64,000 nucleotides of DNA, from NCBI GenBank assembly GCA_026419785.1, contig JAODTK010000699.1:62001-126000 (forward strand), written 5' to 3'. The DNA comes from Sclerodactyla briareus (taxonomy: Eukaryota; Echinodermata; Holothuroidea; Dendrochirotida; Sclerodactylidae). Shown here piece after piece: positions 55,701 through 62,003 of the stretch (positions are counted from its first letter, which is position 1; the number at the start of each line of letters is the position of its first letter). A program made the position numbers and the translations under genes. The notes under the pieces were generated by a model that made no database searches, was not told the DNA's origin, and saw only the letters and a program-made list of their open reading frames with translations.

Positions 55701-58700
55701 ACCAGTAGGTCCTACGCGAGTCACGGACACAGACAATCGTTAAACCGAGCGATCCGATGGCTAGTCGCTCAAGCGTCGGTTTGTTGGTGTATAGTTGTGT
55801 AATGGCGTATGTACTCGCACTGATCAACAATACTGCTGGGCTACTGCTGGCATGCACACGAAATATTTCCAGGCTTTACGGCCCGCCGCTAATCGACTTT
55901 ATATTTACAAAGTTTGGCAAAAAAGTTGGGGTGGGGGCGCTTACGGGCGAGGGCACTTAGCGGACTGAATACGGTAGTTAAACGATGGACCAATGTTACA
56001 ACACGAAGTGATGTTTGTGTCGAGTTCCCTTATGTTTACACATCTCGATACGTAATCTCAGTACAACGTGATTCACACTACAAAATACAGCTCAAGTTAT
56101 CAAAATGTATCAGAACCACGAAAAAACGTGTCAGTACATCTACACCCTGGCCCGTCCCCTCCCCCATTATTTCACAAGCTTCTTTCAAAATATAGCCTAA
56201 CTAATAACATTAGTGTTGTGTGAGAGAGTGTAGGCTTGATCAACAGTATATGATATGCTATGTATTGCACAGACTTTCATAACTAATATTTTTCCACAAT
56301 GGACAATTAGCCATGATACCGCTACGAGCATTGATCAACACCACAGGTAAAGCAGGGCCTTCCCTCACGTCAAAACTATTCTCTCATTCTTCTCACCTTG
56401 AAAATAATTAGATAAATTATATATATGCTGCAGTGACCTTTTTACCAAGATAATGGGAGTTATAATATGGTTGGTATCTATGCAACAGTAACCCAGAAAG
56501 GAAATTTGTGCAAAATAAGTAGGATCGAAGAGGCAAAACTATACCACAGAATATCCACTATTTTAAAGAAAATCTTGACCAAAAGTTACTGAGGAATGCT
56601 CCCCCCCCCCCCCCAGGATTATCTGAGCAAGGCCACTCTATCAATCCTGGAGCTAGGCCACCTCACAACATAAACAATAGTACTGACACAGGTCCACCCT
56701 ACTTTTTTTCAGGGCAATAAAAAATACCAATGAGCTGAAATCGATAAATGACGATGAAATTGAATTAATCCAAAACAAGCAGACCAGAAAGTGGTCGTTG
56801 ATCTAGCAATGAAAATGTAGAAGTGTGATGACCAAAGTCAATTTATGTTATGATGTTGTAGAATGGACAAGAATCCACAAAATGCATTTTGAAGCATGAA
56901 TGAAAATGACTCCTCAGGTACTGCTACATATTTCGTTATTTAGTCACCACAAAATGATTGATATATTCCCTATTCCCCAGTTATTCCGAATGAGTTGCTG
57001 CTGTATACACAATCTCTCAGAGACAGAATCACCTATTTCAAGGATTATTTTTGGAAATCCATAATGAATACAACCTTGAGAGATCTCAGGTTTATCTATA
57101 TTGTTGCCTGTAGACAGTTCACTGAGTACCAATAAATCACTGAAAGTCATACATAAAAGTAGCAATGTATCATAAATGTCACGTTGAAATCCAGGGAGTA
57201 TAGAATTTTGGCAGATTAAGGTCCTCTCTTGGCAGAAATGTGTTCCCCCAAATAGTCTATCCTATGGGTGAAATCATCTTCATGTCTCATGGGTAGCTCT
57301 GGGGTTATTTTGCAAGTTTTGAGGGCTTAAGATTCAACACTGATGTTGGGAAGATGTTGGAGCAATCGACTAGTATCCTGTTTGGGCCGCCCCTCATAAC
57401 TACCCTGCCACACTGCTTAGAAAATTACCTGCCAACTCAGAGTGATTTCTCAGCCAACTTAATCCCAACCTATCCCCCTCCCTCTCTCCCCTTCCTCCCA
57501 CTCTGACTGGCATGCGTTAAACAAATCCAACTCTATCAATACATTAAGGCCAAACGCGTCAGTAGGATGTCTCCCCAGAGAACAAACGCCAGGCTCTGAA
57601 TGCCTCACGTTCAAGTTAACGTAGTAATGCTCACTCTATTCATCCCTGTCAACAACTCAATGGTGTGTAGACAGTAAATGATCTAGATACCCATGTTGCT
57701 CTAGGTAAGAGGGGCGTAACACTGAGTCTATGTGTTCACTGACTCCCCTGACGCCATTAGACTGAAGCCTCTGGTGTTAGCGAGTCTGTAAAGCCCAGCT
57801 CAATGGTCGTATAGACATTAATGATGCTTAGAAGACCATGTTTTTCTAGGTAAGAGGAGCGTAACACTCAAGCTAATTGGTTCACTGACTCCATCCACTG
57901 GACGCCCTTAGACTGGAAGCCTCGGGTGGTTTGCGGACCCACCCTCAACAATATTCCGCCCGGGGCGAAAGAGTACCAAATCAAACAGGTTGCCCCGACT
58001 CATGGACCTTCTTAAAATGAAACATTTTTCAATTTTTTTTTTGGTGCATTGGTATAATATAAAGTGCGGAAGAGAATAACGGCAATCTTCAAAATTTGGA
58101 GGAAAAAAGAAGAAACTTGCAAATTTCTGTCAATGCCATATCACCTGGGTCTCGAAAAACATGCAGTAGTCACAGATTAGTGGGGAGGTTTTGGGCTTGG
58201 AGAGAGGAGATGAGAGTTACCGAAGGATGAAATGGACAGAAGCACGCCATGTGTCCTTAAATCACTTGTGAGTGGGTCACATTGGCAGCTTGAAAAATGT
58301 GAATGAACCGCAGTTTTGCGAAGTCACTGCCAGAAGCTTTATGCAGAGGAGGGGGGGAGGAGTGGGGGAGCGAGAAAAGAAAAAGAGTGATCACAGATGG
58401 GCTTTGTTGTCATAGTTTTTGTTATGGATCATGATGACTGTTCTATTAAGCACTGTTTCACCCAGGAACACTTCTATCACGATGTGGCATCGGAATGTGG
58501 CAGAATGTATGTCACTTCTGGGTCATTTACACAATTCTTGGGGCAATATCCTAACACATACTTACTGACCTATTAGTGCTAAAGTTTACAACATAGGGTG
58601 TGTTATACCACTTGGAAAAAAAAACAAACTTGGCGGAATTGTTTCCCCAATTTCTGATGAACTGTGGCAGAAAATGATACTTTAGCACTGGAAAAAGAAC

Positions 58701-60201
58701 TACTTACTAAATTAGACTGGTACATTGCACCATCTGCAATAATAATGTCCCAAAAGAGGATTCAGTCTATTATGCAAACTTCCATGAATACAAATTGTTA
58801 GAAAAATTTGGTAAGTCTAATACTTGATCTTTTCAAAAGTCCGTATCTATAAGCTAAACTAATCAAGGGTGAGTAATAGTAGGCAACCCTGTGGAACATT
58901 GTGCTGGACCTCTGGCAAATTAATATGGGATATCCAAAACGTCCCCATTCAGGTGTGCAAACTTAGTACCTCTTCTATATAATTCAGAACTTCTCTGTAT
59001 CAGTTTAATCGCAGCAATTTATTTTATAAATAAAGATACCTTTTCACACAATGCAAAACCAACCCACAGCCCAGGTTCCTGCTTCCATTCCACATTCATA
59101 TGCCATGGATCCAATTATAAAAAGATTTACTCCACATATAAAGAACCCATTCTCACTGCAAGGCAAATCAAAATTATTCTCATCGACCAGTCAGTCGATG
59201 CCAAACAGAACCGAATATATGGATTGATGTTCAAATAGGCTGTAACATACCGACTATGTTTTTTTGACAATCAGGTGTAACAAGATGAGTATCGTAACCA
59301 AAGCTCCTCCCTGAAGGAGTATATAACTGCTATCCAAATGCATACTGCAGCGAAAGATCTTATCAGCCTAAGTGACAACTGGTTCAAGGTGGAAATCCTC
59401 AGGAATGAACCCTGCTAGAAAGCCTAAATACACGCCTTCAATAGCTTTATTCCGATACCCAATAATTTGACTTCCTTGGCTAAGAACCTTTCTGCAGGAC
59501 TCCAAGGCCAGTTTCAGAGAGATTCTCTGTAATGGAAATTCTCACCTAGAGATGCAGGTGAAAATTTCTCACCGAATGTTGAGAAAAGGCGCAATAAAGA
59601 AAGGGAATTTGGGACCCGACCCTAAACATTAAATTGATCCTCCAATTTAATTTAAATTGAAAATTTGAAATCTTTGGGAGAAAGAAAGAAAATCAAACAT
59701 AAAGGCAGATCTCAACCATTTTTACAACCTCTTTTTACAAGCAAATATGCACAAACATCTAACTTCAATCTACGAATCCGACCGAGGGCTGCGTCTGTAC
59801 TAAAAATTTTCTGCTAGTCTATCCTAACTCAGCAAACATAAGAATACAAATTGTTAAAGAGAAGTAAAAGAATATAGAACAAAACCTAAAAATAGGTGAG
59901 GTACAAATAGTAATAAAGCTGATTAAATGTTAGTGGGTGGGATTGTCAAGACAGGGTTTGTAGTGGGGGTCGTCGTTTTGCAGCAGCAGCCGTAGCAAGA
60001 CACGTGTGCTCACAGCACGTAGCCACAAGTGCGCCGCCCGCCCGCCACGGGCGGGCAAACAGCCCGGCGGGCGGCGGAAAGCGTAAAACCTGTTACCTGT
60101 CTCTTCACTACCCACCATCTTACGGACGCCGCTTCTTCTTCATCTCCACTCAGATAGGGGAGCATATCGTCCTCATCGGCCAGGTCAAAGGCCGTCTGAC
60201 C
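2847..60201 (-). CDS. PPP1R12A: PPP1R12/MYPT myosin phosphatase targeting subunit, partial gene (nine exons in window)
   Basis: Gene-level entry; each exon is listed separately. PPP1R12 proteins bring the PP1 catalytic subunit to phosphorylated myosin light chain and so control actomyosin contractility, cell shape and cytokinesis. What is seen: nine minus-strand exon candidates, whose peptides match, in order, the last ankyrin repeat (GQTAFDLADED), the SSVTR..QD..KERR block, an acidic linker, the PAWRTGLRK-TGS block, a RSASAP site, a VAKPPPPR block and a TRRK end. This is the family order. Splice phases agree from exon to exon, which is strong support since the small exons were picked on splice signals first. 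N-terminal ankyrin repeats and the C-terminal ROCK sites and zipper are outside the window. Two lesions, possibly three, interrupt the reading frame. Invertebrates generally have one PPP1R12 gene, so the A suffix is only conventional. Introns total about 56 kb. Confidence 0.75.
2888..2982 (-). other. Short intron (95 nt) of PPP1R12
   Basis: Begins gtgagg and ends catag. It is the only short intron in the window; every other one is 2.9 kb or more. Nothing else is seen in it. Confidence 0.5.
2983..3057 (-). CDS. PPP1R12A: PPP1R12 exon: charged Thr-rich linker
   Basis: A 75-nt exon, 25 codons, phase 0 at both ends, between acceptor gccacactag and donor gag/gtgagg. It reads EKNKEEDSLEQRTTTTPRPL then RAETE. 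In MYPT1 the corresponding stretch is EEKENRDSSSLRTSSSY just before TRRKW, so charge pattern and the Ser/Thr run agree, though identity is low. It is followed after only 95 nt by the exon that carries the TRRK motif, which fixes its place. There is no frame disruption. The acceptor has a weak pyrimidine tract. Confidence 0.55.
3534..3549. repeat. Poly-C run
   Basis: Sixteen consecutive C inside a longer C-rich stretch reaching about 3585. One of many G/C homopolymers in this window. Confidence 0.95.
3830..4790. repeat. TGACCTTTGACC-type dispersed repeat, patch 1
   Basis: Three to four loose tandem units of about 140-170 bp. Each has a block CAATGACCTTTGACCT, then a stretch like AGTCCATG-ATAACACTGACTGA, then ATCCAACCTAATC. 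Exact TGACCTTTGACC occurs at 4227, 4371 and 4513. The same family recurs in at least seven other places in this window. No coding capacity. Confidence 0.8.
5266..6146. mobile_element. hAT-like non-autonomous element with GAGTCC repeats
   Basis: Starts CAGTGTTGTGCTGGAGTTGA and ends with the inverted counterpart (GGACTCGAGTCC...AACACTG). CAGTGTT-type ends are typical of hAT elements. The flanks give an imperfect 8-bp duplication: TTATGCAC at 5258-5265 against TTTAGCAC at 6147-6154 (6 of 8). Both subterminal regions are packed with GAGTCC-like hexamers. There is no transposase. Confidence 0.7.
6839..6863. repeat. Poly-G run (25 nt)
   Basis: Twenty-five consecutive G, the longest homopolymer in the window. 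Potential G-quadruplex on the plus strand. Confidence 0.95.
7203..7390. repeat. G-rich purine tract with repeated GGGCTAGCC/GGATTAGCC
   Basis: Several G runs of 10-17 nt separated by purine spacers and diverged copies of GGGCTAGCC. It looks like a degenerate tandem repeat expanded around G homopolymers. The ORF through it is Gly/Arg low complexity and not credible. Confidence 0.7.
9120..9800. repeat. Diverged duplicate segment, copy A
   Basis: Collinear with 18480-19040 in the same orientation. Shared blocks in order: GTGTACCCAGAGACTC; CAAATAGCAG; GAGGGTACCC; TGTTTCCTTTTTGTGTTTTCC; TTCGGATAAACCAA; CCTGTGCTCACACAG; GTCTGGGTTATGGGG; GATGAACAGACTTCT. Differences are substitutions and indels, so the duplication is old or this is a transposed repeat of unknown family. 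Confidence 0.8.
9934..9951. repeat. Poly-C run
   Basis: About eighteen consecutive C between two copies of CACCATCACATGCT. Confidence 0.9.
11371..11390. repeat. Poly-C run (20 nt)
   Basis: Twenty consecutive C in intronic sequence just before a TGACC-type repeat patch. Confidence 0.95.
11520..12349. repeat. TGACC-type dispersed repeat, patch 2, with 103-bp tandem copies
   Basis: Contains TTGACCTTGACCTTT blocks and CAATGACC spacers. From 12071 to about 12346 a 103-bp unit starting ATAATTGCCTACTAGTATTA is repeated 2.7 times with almost no differences, so this local duplication is recent. It runs into the MITE at 12350. Confidence 0.85.
12350..12769. mobile_element. 420-bp MITE with 21-bp terminal inverted repeats
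   Basis: The left end GGCCGGTCACACTATAACGAT is matched exactly, inverted, at the right end (ATCGTTATAGTGTGACCGGCC). The interior has short reverse-complement blocks (GATATCG, CGATA) and no transposase. The target duplication is not clear because the element sits inside a repeat that has itself been rearranged. Confidence 0.85.
12770..13640. repeat. Inverted arm and TGACC-type repeat, patch 3
   Basis: From about 12786 to 12819 there is a perfect 34-bp palindrome centred on GGTCATGACC. Beyond it, up to about 12885, the sequence is the reverse complement of the 103-bp repeat found before the MITE. The rest (12900-13640) is a diverged forward patch with CTGAACATCCCGAAGG and GTGCACCAAAATTTGT blocks, ending in GACTGGACAGACAGACAG. 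Confidence 0.8.
13625..13728. repeat. (GATA)n microsatellite
   Basis: Tandem GATA with a few interruptions, at the tail of a TGACC-type repeat that ends in GACAGACAGACAG. The microsatellite probably grew from that tail. Confidence 0.95.
13849..13886. repeat. (AC)n microsatellite
   Basis: Two short AC runs (ACACACACACACACACAACC then CACACACACACACA). The minus-strand ORF here is partly Val/Cys translated microsatellite. Confidence 0.9.
14648..17170. repeat. 67-bp minisatellite array, about 37 copies
   Basis: Unit about 67 bp: TTAGAGCTCAATTTTGTTTA, then GTATGCTTTGGTTCTATTAG, then CCTAGTTTACTTTCAGGCTG and GTGTATG. Copies before about 15125 are nearly identical. Copies after it differ mainly by scattered one- to three-base insertions and deletions. 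The short ORFs in it are repeat translations. Confidence 0.95.
18239..18257. repeat. Poly-C run (19 nt)
   Basis: Nineteen consecutive C; creates a poly-Pro ORF artefact on the plus strand. Confidence 0.95.
18480..19040. repeat. Diverged duplicate segment, copy B
   Basis: Partner of 9120-9800 (shared blocks listed there). It contains an internal extra copy of CTGTGCTCACACAGTTAAT-like sequence near 18785-18850. It ends about 140 bp from the VAKPPPPR exon. Confidence 0.8.
19176..19297 (-). CDS. PPP1R12A: PPP1R12 exon: VAKPPPPR block, boundaries uncertain
   Basis: The reading frame KPEDKKTITVAKPPPPRARI continues as GEDKKKPKNQRKP and aligns with the family block YVAPTIPRR followed by charged residues. 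A strong acceptor (gttctttttttccag) lies at 19298. Starting there in phase 0 gives WQNEN and then a wrong frame, unless one A is restored near 19283 (WQNEKLANKPEDKK). A weaker internal acceptor (ccagag before GATAAG) would give phase 0 without any repair. The 3' end is also unclear: the only usable GT is cca/gtttac at 19175, a poor donor that would become cag/gtttac with one more G. It ends in phase 0, as the 3.0 kb exon needs. The exon lies right beside the duplicated segment 18480-19040. Confidence 0.5.
19690..20050 (+). mobile_element. tRNA-derived SINE (probable)
   Basis: A 5' part with pol III promoter-like boxes: an A-box-like GGGTGGCAAGGACGTTAGAG near 19705-19725 and a B box GGTTCAAACCCC at 19750-19761, at typical tRNA spacing. 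A GC-rich body follows (GGACATTAAATGGCCGATCT, CCCGGGAGCAGGAATTCTCA), with a tail near 20040. The base composition is clearly different from the flanking intron. It is not a folded tRNA: the 3' acceptor arm is absent. The family is not identified. Confidence 0.6.
20640..21290. repeat. TGACC-type dispersed repeat, patch 4
   Basis: Units with CATAATAGCTCATAATGCCC, AACCACTCGTCCATGATAAC and GGTAATCCAACTTAATCTGC. Ends GACAGGCAGGCAAACAGACA, the usual tail of this family. Confidence 0.8.
22216..22414 (-). CDS. PPP1R12A: PPP1R12 exon: LRK-TGS and RSASAP phospho-motifs, frameshifted
   Basis: A 199-nt exon between acceptor tttttttcatcccatcacag and donor agg/gtatgt. The first part, in the phase set by the upstream exon, reads PKFFTEAPPPGQQDSKEQ then ETPAWRTGLRK. 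The rest, in another frame, reads TGSTILPEPKKPEERLPRSA and continues SAPKIAEQPKPTTNNNR. Together these match the vertebrate block SPASWRLGLRKTGS...TRSASSPRL. The two parts join if one A is added to the AAA run at about 22329-22331, turning LRK-RGA into LRK-TGS. In human MYPT1 the serines of RKTGS (Ser445) and RSAS (Ser472) are NUAK1 sites that recruit 14-3-3. Here RSASAP is a canonical 14-3-3 mode-1 motif. The one-base loss is either an assembly error in a homopolymer or a real mutation. Confidence 0.7.
22880..24240. repeat. TGACC-type dispersed repeat, patch 5 (diverged)
   Basis: Looser units with GACCCCATCCAGATTC, CACCAGGTTTTGGGAAGAAC, GCACATTT and ACTGACCAACTTTCATG-like blocks, ending with an exact TGACCTTTGACCT at 24228. 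Confidence 0.65.
24416..25636. mobile_element. hAT-type non-autonomous transposon with perfect 8-bp target duplication
   Basis: Left end CAGGGGTTTCAACC, right end GGTTGAAAACCCTTG (inverted, a few mismatches). It is flanked by an identical 8-bp direct repeat GTTTAGAG at 24408-24415 and 25637-25644. End sequence and duplication length are diagnostic of hAT. Of its 1221 bp, 769 bp are a second element inserted inside, so the host copy is about 450 bp. A 175-codon ORF inside shows no transposase features. Confidence 0.88.
24596..25364. mobile_element. MITE nested inside the hAT element
   Basis: Left end AGGGGCGTAGCAAAGGG; right end inverted AGGGCCGTAGCGAGGGG, three bases in from the boundary. 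Inner similarity extends through a G-rich stretch (ATTGGGGGGTGT against CACACCCCCAAT). A 7-bp direct repeat GTCACGT flanks it at 24589-24595 and 25365-25371. It must be younger than the surrounding hAT element. Confidence 0.72.
25764..26195. repeat. 63-bp tandem array, about seven copies, indel-rich
   Basis: Unit about 62-64 bp: CCAACCACCACTGAATTGTC, ATCCTGGTACCATAAACTGG, ATGATTGGCTTGCCATAGAC, TCTG. Copies start near 25764, 25825, 25889, 25944, 26005, 26093 and 26154. One copy has an extra 25 bp. Most differences are single-base indels. Confidence 0.92.
26283..26630. repeat. Dispersed repeat with CGCCTGGTTGCGCGATCAGT, copy A
   Basis: Collinear with 62588-62880: shared GTGTCTC-CGCCTGGTTGCGCGATCAGT, then AAAGGAGTA, then TGGAAATGTGACTA. 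A family of unknown type. Confidence 0.75.
27440..28640. repeat. TGACC-type dispersed repeat, patch 6
   Basis: Long patch with TGACCTTTAATGACATT, TGACCTTTGACTGTC, AAATTATGCAAATTAGACTA and a tail near 28615-28650 (GTACGGACAGACGACAGACA). Units are more like patch 5 than patch 1. Confidence 0.8.
29406..29613 (-). CDS. PPP1R12A: PPP1R12 exon: acidic/basic disordered linker, with in-frame stop
   Basis: A 208-nt exon. The acceptor is excellent (tagtttttttcag) and the donor is cgg/gtaata. Its length (69 codons plus one base) fits the phase 0 entry and the one-base carry needed by the next exon. From the 5' end it reads QDKKNDGVIQFERGEQTETS, then SSEEEGGGK, matching the acidic Ser/Glu linker of the family. 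A TGA at 29524-29526 then closes that frame. Reading on past the TGA gives KETLPWSGQQETAP and ends GQPIIKAS. Alternatively, an extra G in the G-run near 29529 and a missing A in the A8 run near 29432-29439 would route the middle through another frame (KKPHQITTRQQTPPSPAAQ), which resembles the family's Thr/Pro-rich linker (ATPTSP). A third view reads that second frame from the acceptor (MESSSSSEESRRKRQAQ). I cannot choose between them. Confidence 0.55.
33421..33511. repeat. Two-copy 45-bp tandem repeat
   Basis: ACCGGACTATGACCTTGTCA, TGGCCATGGGCAC, repeated from 33466 with one substitution in that block. Confidence 0.85.
34195..34700. repeat. 173-bp tandem repeat, three copies
   Basis: The anchor ACCATGAAGAGCTACTG occurs at 34231, 34404 and 34577, followed each time by TTCTATCAGCAATTTAA and TTTGAATAATTTGGAG. 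The third copy is truncated and more diverged. Confidence 0.93.
35803..35911 (-). CDS. PPP1R12A: PPP1R12 exon: SSVTR...QD..KERR motif
   Basis: A 109-nt exon with donor cag/gtaaca and acceptor gaatgcag. It takes two bases from the previous exon and ends in phase 0. The peptide contains SSVTRMHMPEQELL followed by IHQDMEKERRELAMK. The pattern S-S-V-[ST]-R-x(9-10)-Q-D-x-x-K-E-R-R is a conserved block just after the ankyrin domain in vertebrate PPP1R12 proteins (PPP1R12C has SSVSRLCSREKISLQDLSKE at this place). The second half is charged and likely helical. The exon is uninterrupted and is one of the clearest coding stretches in the window. It sits about 24 kb downstream of the ankyrin exon. Because a phosphorylatable serine follows a basic residue, basophilic kinases might act here, but I do not know of a mapped site. 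Confidence 0.72.
39399..39770. repeat. Two-copy 188-bp diverged tandem repeat
   Basis: CTGTTGGTTTTGCAAGCTAT-AAACTTGGCTTTGGAAGC at 39399 recurs at 39587 with few changes. Both copies go on to TTTGTGAA and a run of collinear short matches. Confidence 0.75.
43420..44080. repeat. TGACC-type dispersed repeat, patch 7
   Basis: Contains TGACCTTTGACCTTGACCTT at 43893-43912 and GGTCAAGATCCATCGAAG, near-identical to a block at about 12000. A 17-nt T run lies near 43688. Confidence 0.8.
45349..45720. repeat. Two-copy 201-bp tandem repeat separated by a poly-C run
   Basis: TATTGTATAGTTTGGAAGGC starts at 45349 and again at 45550. About 130 bp are over 95% alike, then both copies pass into C-rich sequence. 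The first holds a 23-nt C run (45488-45510). A recent duplication. Confidence 0.95.
46028..46040. repeat. Poly-G run
   Basis: About thirteen consecutive G in intronic sequence. Confidence 0.85.
47371..47398 (-). CDS. PPP1R12A: PPP1R12 candidate micro-exon (28 nt)
   Basis: A 28-nt micro-exon candidate between acceptor ggctgtcgcag and donor cag/gtgagg. With one base carried over from the 51.6 kb exon it reads ASRRNGNQY and leaves two bases that combine with the first base of the 35.8 kb exon to make an arginine codon. The junction then reads NQYRSSVTRM. That restores the basic residue expected before SSV in this family (RRSSVSR in PPP1R12C, from memory). In a different frame the same bases read LEEERESVQ, which also looks protein-like, but that frame does not join the neighbours. 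The acceptor has a weak pyrimidine tract, so this is less certain than the larger exons. Confidence 0.42.
49220..49750. repeat. TGACC-type dispersed repeat, patch 8
   Basis: Units with ACTGACCAACTTTCATG (twice), ATCCAATCTATTTTGTAGGA and TTCCTGAACACCCCATTTGT. Confidence 0.8.
50709..50925. repeat. 54-bp tandem repeat, four copies
   Basis: ACCTTGTTGAGAGATTGGCT followed by GCAG starts near 50709, 50763, 50815 and 50871. Copies are diverged and vary from 52 to 56 bp. Confidence 0.85.
51623..51665 (-). CDS. PPP1R12A: PPP1R12 candidate small exon (43 nt)
   Basis: A 43-nt exon candidate with very good signals: a pyrimidine-rich acceptor (tgcctgctgtgttcag) and donor agg/gtgagt. Entered in phase 0, as the 60.1 kb exon requires, it reads HYETSRGVPTLPSK plus one base. 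One of the other two frames has an immediate stop. The serine/proline-rich linker between the ankyrin domain and the RSSVTR motif is poorly conserved in this family, so sequence similarity cannot prove it. The main support is arithmetic: 43 nt plus the 28-nt candidate at 47.4 kb give exactly the phase needed by the 35.8 kb exon. It could be a chance pair of splice sites. Confidence 0.42.
57656..57940. repeat. Two-copy 143-bp tandem repeat
   Basis: CTCAATGGTGTGTAGACA at 57656 and CTCAATGGTCGTATAGACA at 57799. Both continue through CTAGGTAAGAGG-GCGTAACACT, GGTTCACTGACTCC-like and ATTAGACT-GAAGCCTC. Confidence 0.88.
60032..60077. repeat. GC-rich inverted repeat just inside the intron
   Basis: CGCCGCCCGCC pairs with GGCGGGCGGCG, and a nested GCCCGCC-acg-GGCGGGC forms a tight hairpin. 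It lies about 45-90 nt downstream of the donor of the ankyrin exon, in otherwise AT-rich intron. Any effect on splicing or transcription is unproven. Confidence 0.8.
60124..60201 (-). CDS. PPP1R12A: PPP1R12 exon: end of ankyrin repeat domain
   Basis: A 78-nt exon, 26 codons, phase 0 at both ends. It follows an acceptor ending ccccag and ends at a good donor (gtaaga at 60123-60118). The peptide starts GQTAFDLADEDDMLPYL, close to the GQTAFDVADEDILGYL stretch that I know from vertebrate MYPT1, where it forms the last ankyrin repeat next to the PP1 subunit. It then becomes acidic (GDEEE) where the vertebrate protein has a lysine-rich helix. A second donor 27 nt downstream (cag/gtaaca at 60096) would keep frame and add nine codons. 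I prefer the first because it is nearer the consensus. Other ankyrin proteins share parts of this motif, but the downstream exons decide the assignment. No preceding ankyrin exon could be found between 60202 and 64000, so that intron exceeds 3.8 kb. Confidence 0.7.
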
Positions 60202-61379
60202 CTGGGGTATACATGGCAAAAACAGACAATTTATGTGAGAGCTAGCTCAGCAAAGTTAAACAACATTATGTAACAGGAAGGGGACCAAGAAATGGATTCT
60301 TAGGTAATGTTTAATGCATCAATGCAAACTGTTATTATGTGTAATTCACCCCATCGGTGCCAACTAAAAATTGAGGGCATGCTCAATCCTGAGCCTCAAG
60401 TGGGCACTGTGCTTTGAGGGAATGCTCCCTCTTGTAGTTTACTACCACAATTACTAAGTATAGGCTGGAATGCTTTGGGACAAATCATTCCAAGGTCTGG
60501 TCTCCAATCGGTAAATTTTTGCGAGAAAAAAATCTTATGTTCTAGGAGCTTGTGCAAGTTTCTTGTGGCATAATTTGGAATGAAAAGGTGGCCACTCTCC
60601 GGCCTACAATTATCCAGATCTAGCCAGCTAGTAGGTTGCATACTGGCACAGGTTAGTGGTAGAGGGTAAGTGCATCGCGAATTAAATTTTGGAATTCGGT
60701 GTAGGGCAACCCCATTCGAAACACTCCTGGATAATGGAACCATTCTCAGCTGGCAACCTCTGATTGATTCCATCATATATTACAAATCAGTTGCGAGTAA
60801 ATCTGCCTGCTGTAACGTAAATCGGCATCAACTAAGCACACATTAAACATATCACACTAATTGGTCCACCGTAACCAATCAAATGCCTCCAATTGGCAGA
60901 CGGTCCTCAGCCATGCTGGTTGCTCCTGCTAATCCTGGAAAGTGGATTCCAGAACGGCTTATCAAAAACGCCCAATCTCCGTGGTGATATGGGAGACTGT
61001 GCCTGAGATCACAAGCGATGTGTGTTGGACTCAAGGCAGAAGGCACCCCCTCCTATCCCTCGAGGATACAGCAATGACCTCTAGCACAAATGTTTCGCAT
61101 AACCGCGGGCTGTTAACTAGCAAGTTAACCCAGACAGTTGCAACTTTTAGTCTCGAGTTGACAACCCTGCCCTCCAGACGGCCGATAATCCTTAATGGCG
61201 CAAAATCGTGCGGGGGGCGAATTGAACGGTCTCCTCACAGATCTGACCAACGCAACTTTACTGTTTACCCTTCGGAGATGTCCTCAGGCACGAATGAGGT
61301 TGTCGATTTTCAGAGTGTTTACAGCATTATGGTATGCTACAGCATCGGAGGGACAACCAGCCCGAGTACCAACAGGACA

Positions 61380-61450
61380 TTCTAGTGGTTAGCAAGGACG
61401 TCGTGAGCTTGATCCAAGCTCAGTAACATCTGTGAGTTTGCCCACCTTCA
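61380..61450 (+). mobile_element. Possible tRNA-derived SINE fragment
   Basis: TCTAGTGGTTAGCAAGGA resembles the A-box region of a tRNA-Glu-like SINE head. GAGCTTGATCCAAGCTC 20 nt later is a poor B-box match. The spacing is too short for an intact tRNA. Weak. Confidence 0.25.
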
Positions 61451-61946
61451 CCAATGTATGCAACTATAAAAGTGTGAACGATTTACGCAACCGCGCATTG
61501 TCCTGATCCACTTGTCATTTGTCATCTGCTCTAAGGTCCAGTGTTCACGTATTAAGTGTTGTTGTAGTGTCCTGTGGTGACCAATTTAGATGTCATCCAT
61601 CATTTGTGCTTAGAAATTCTAACGGGCTCTCTGGATACATATAAATTGGTCATGTAGAGACATATAACTTGCTTGTGAACTGCTTCCCCTCACAAACCCC
61701 AATGAGATTGAATTTGTCTTCTCAGAGCGGGGCTATCGTATTCATTTAAATAGAGCGCACTGAGCGAATGCGAACGGATAGGCTACGCGTTTATTAGAAC
61801 ATGTTTCTTCGACAAGGCTATGTAATAAAACTGAACGCATATGTTCAAGGCATCTGTATGGCATCCACCGGCCTAACCAAAAACGAACAGATAATATGTT
61901 TTTTTATTTTTTTTAACTGTTTTTAATATATTCTACTCCATCCTTA

Positions 61947-62003
61947 CCCCCTACTTGTCATAATCACTTATTATATTCAATATGTCACATTAATCATCTG
62001 CTG
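61947..62003. repeat. 57-bp direct repeat, copy A
   Basis: CCCCCTACTTGTCATAATCA then CTTATTATATTCAATATGTC and ACATTAATCATCTGCTG. Matches 63325-63381 with a few differences. Confidence 0.9.

Larger units (their letters stand above)
51666..60123 (-). other. 8.5-kb intron of PPP1R12
   Basis: A two-copy repeat at 57656-57940 and a GC hairpin near the donor (60032-60077) are the clear structures. A CpG-richer stretch at 55100-56160 has a 67-codon ORF (55757) with a hydrophobic segment, but no promoter or homologue is recognised. A 14-nt C run lies at about 56601. Confidence 0.4.

Noticed and set aside
60396..60776. 126-codon minus-strand ORF upstream of the ankyrin exon
   Set aside because: Briefly resembles the tail of a retrotransposon ORF, but no reverse transcriptase motif or neighbouring element supports this.
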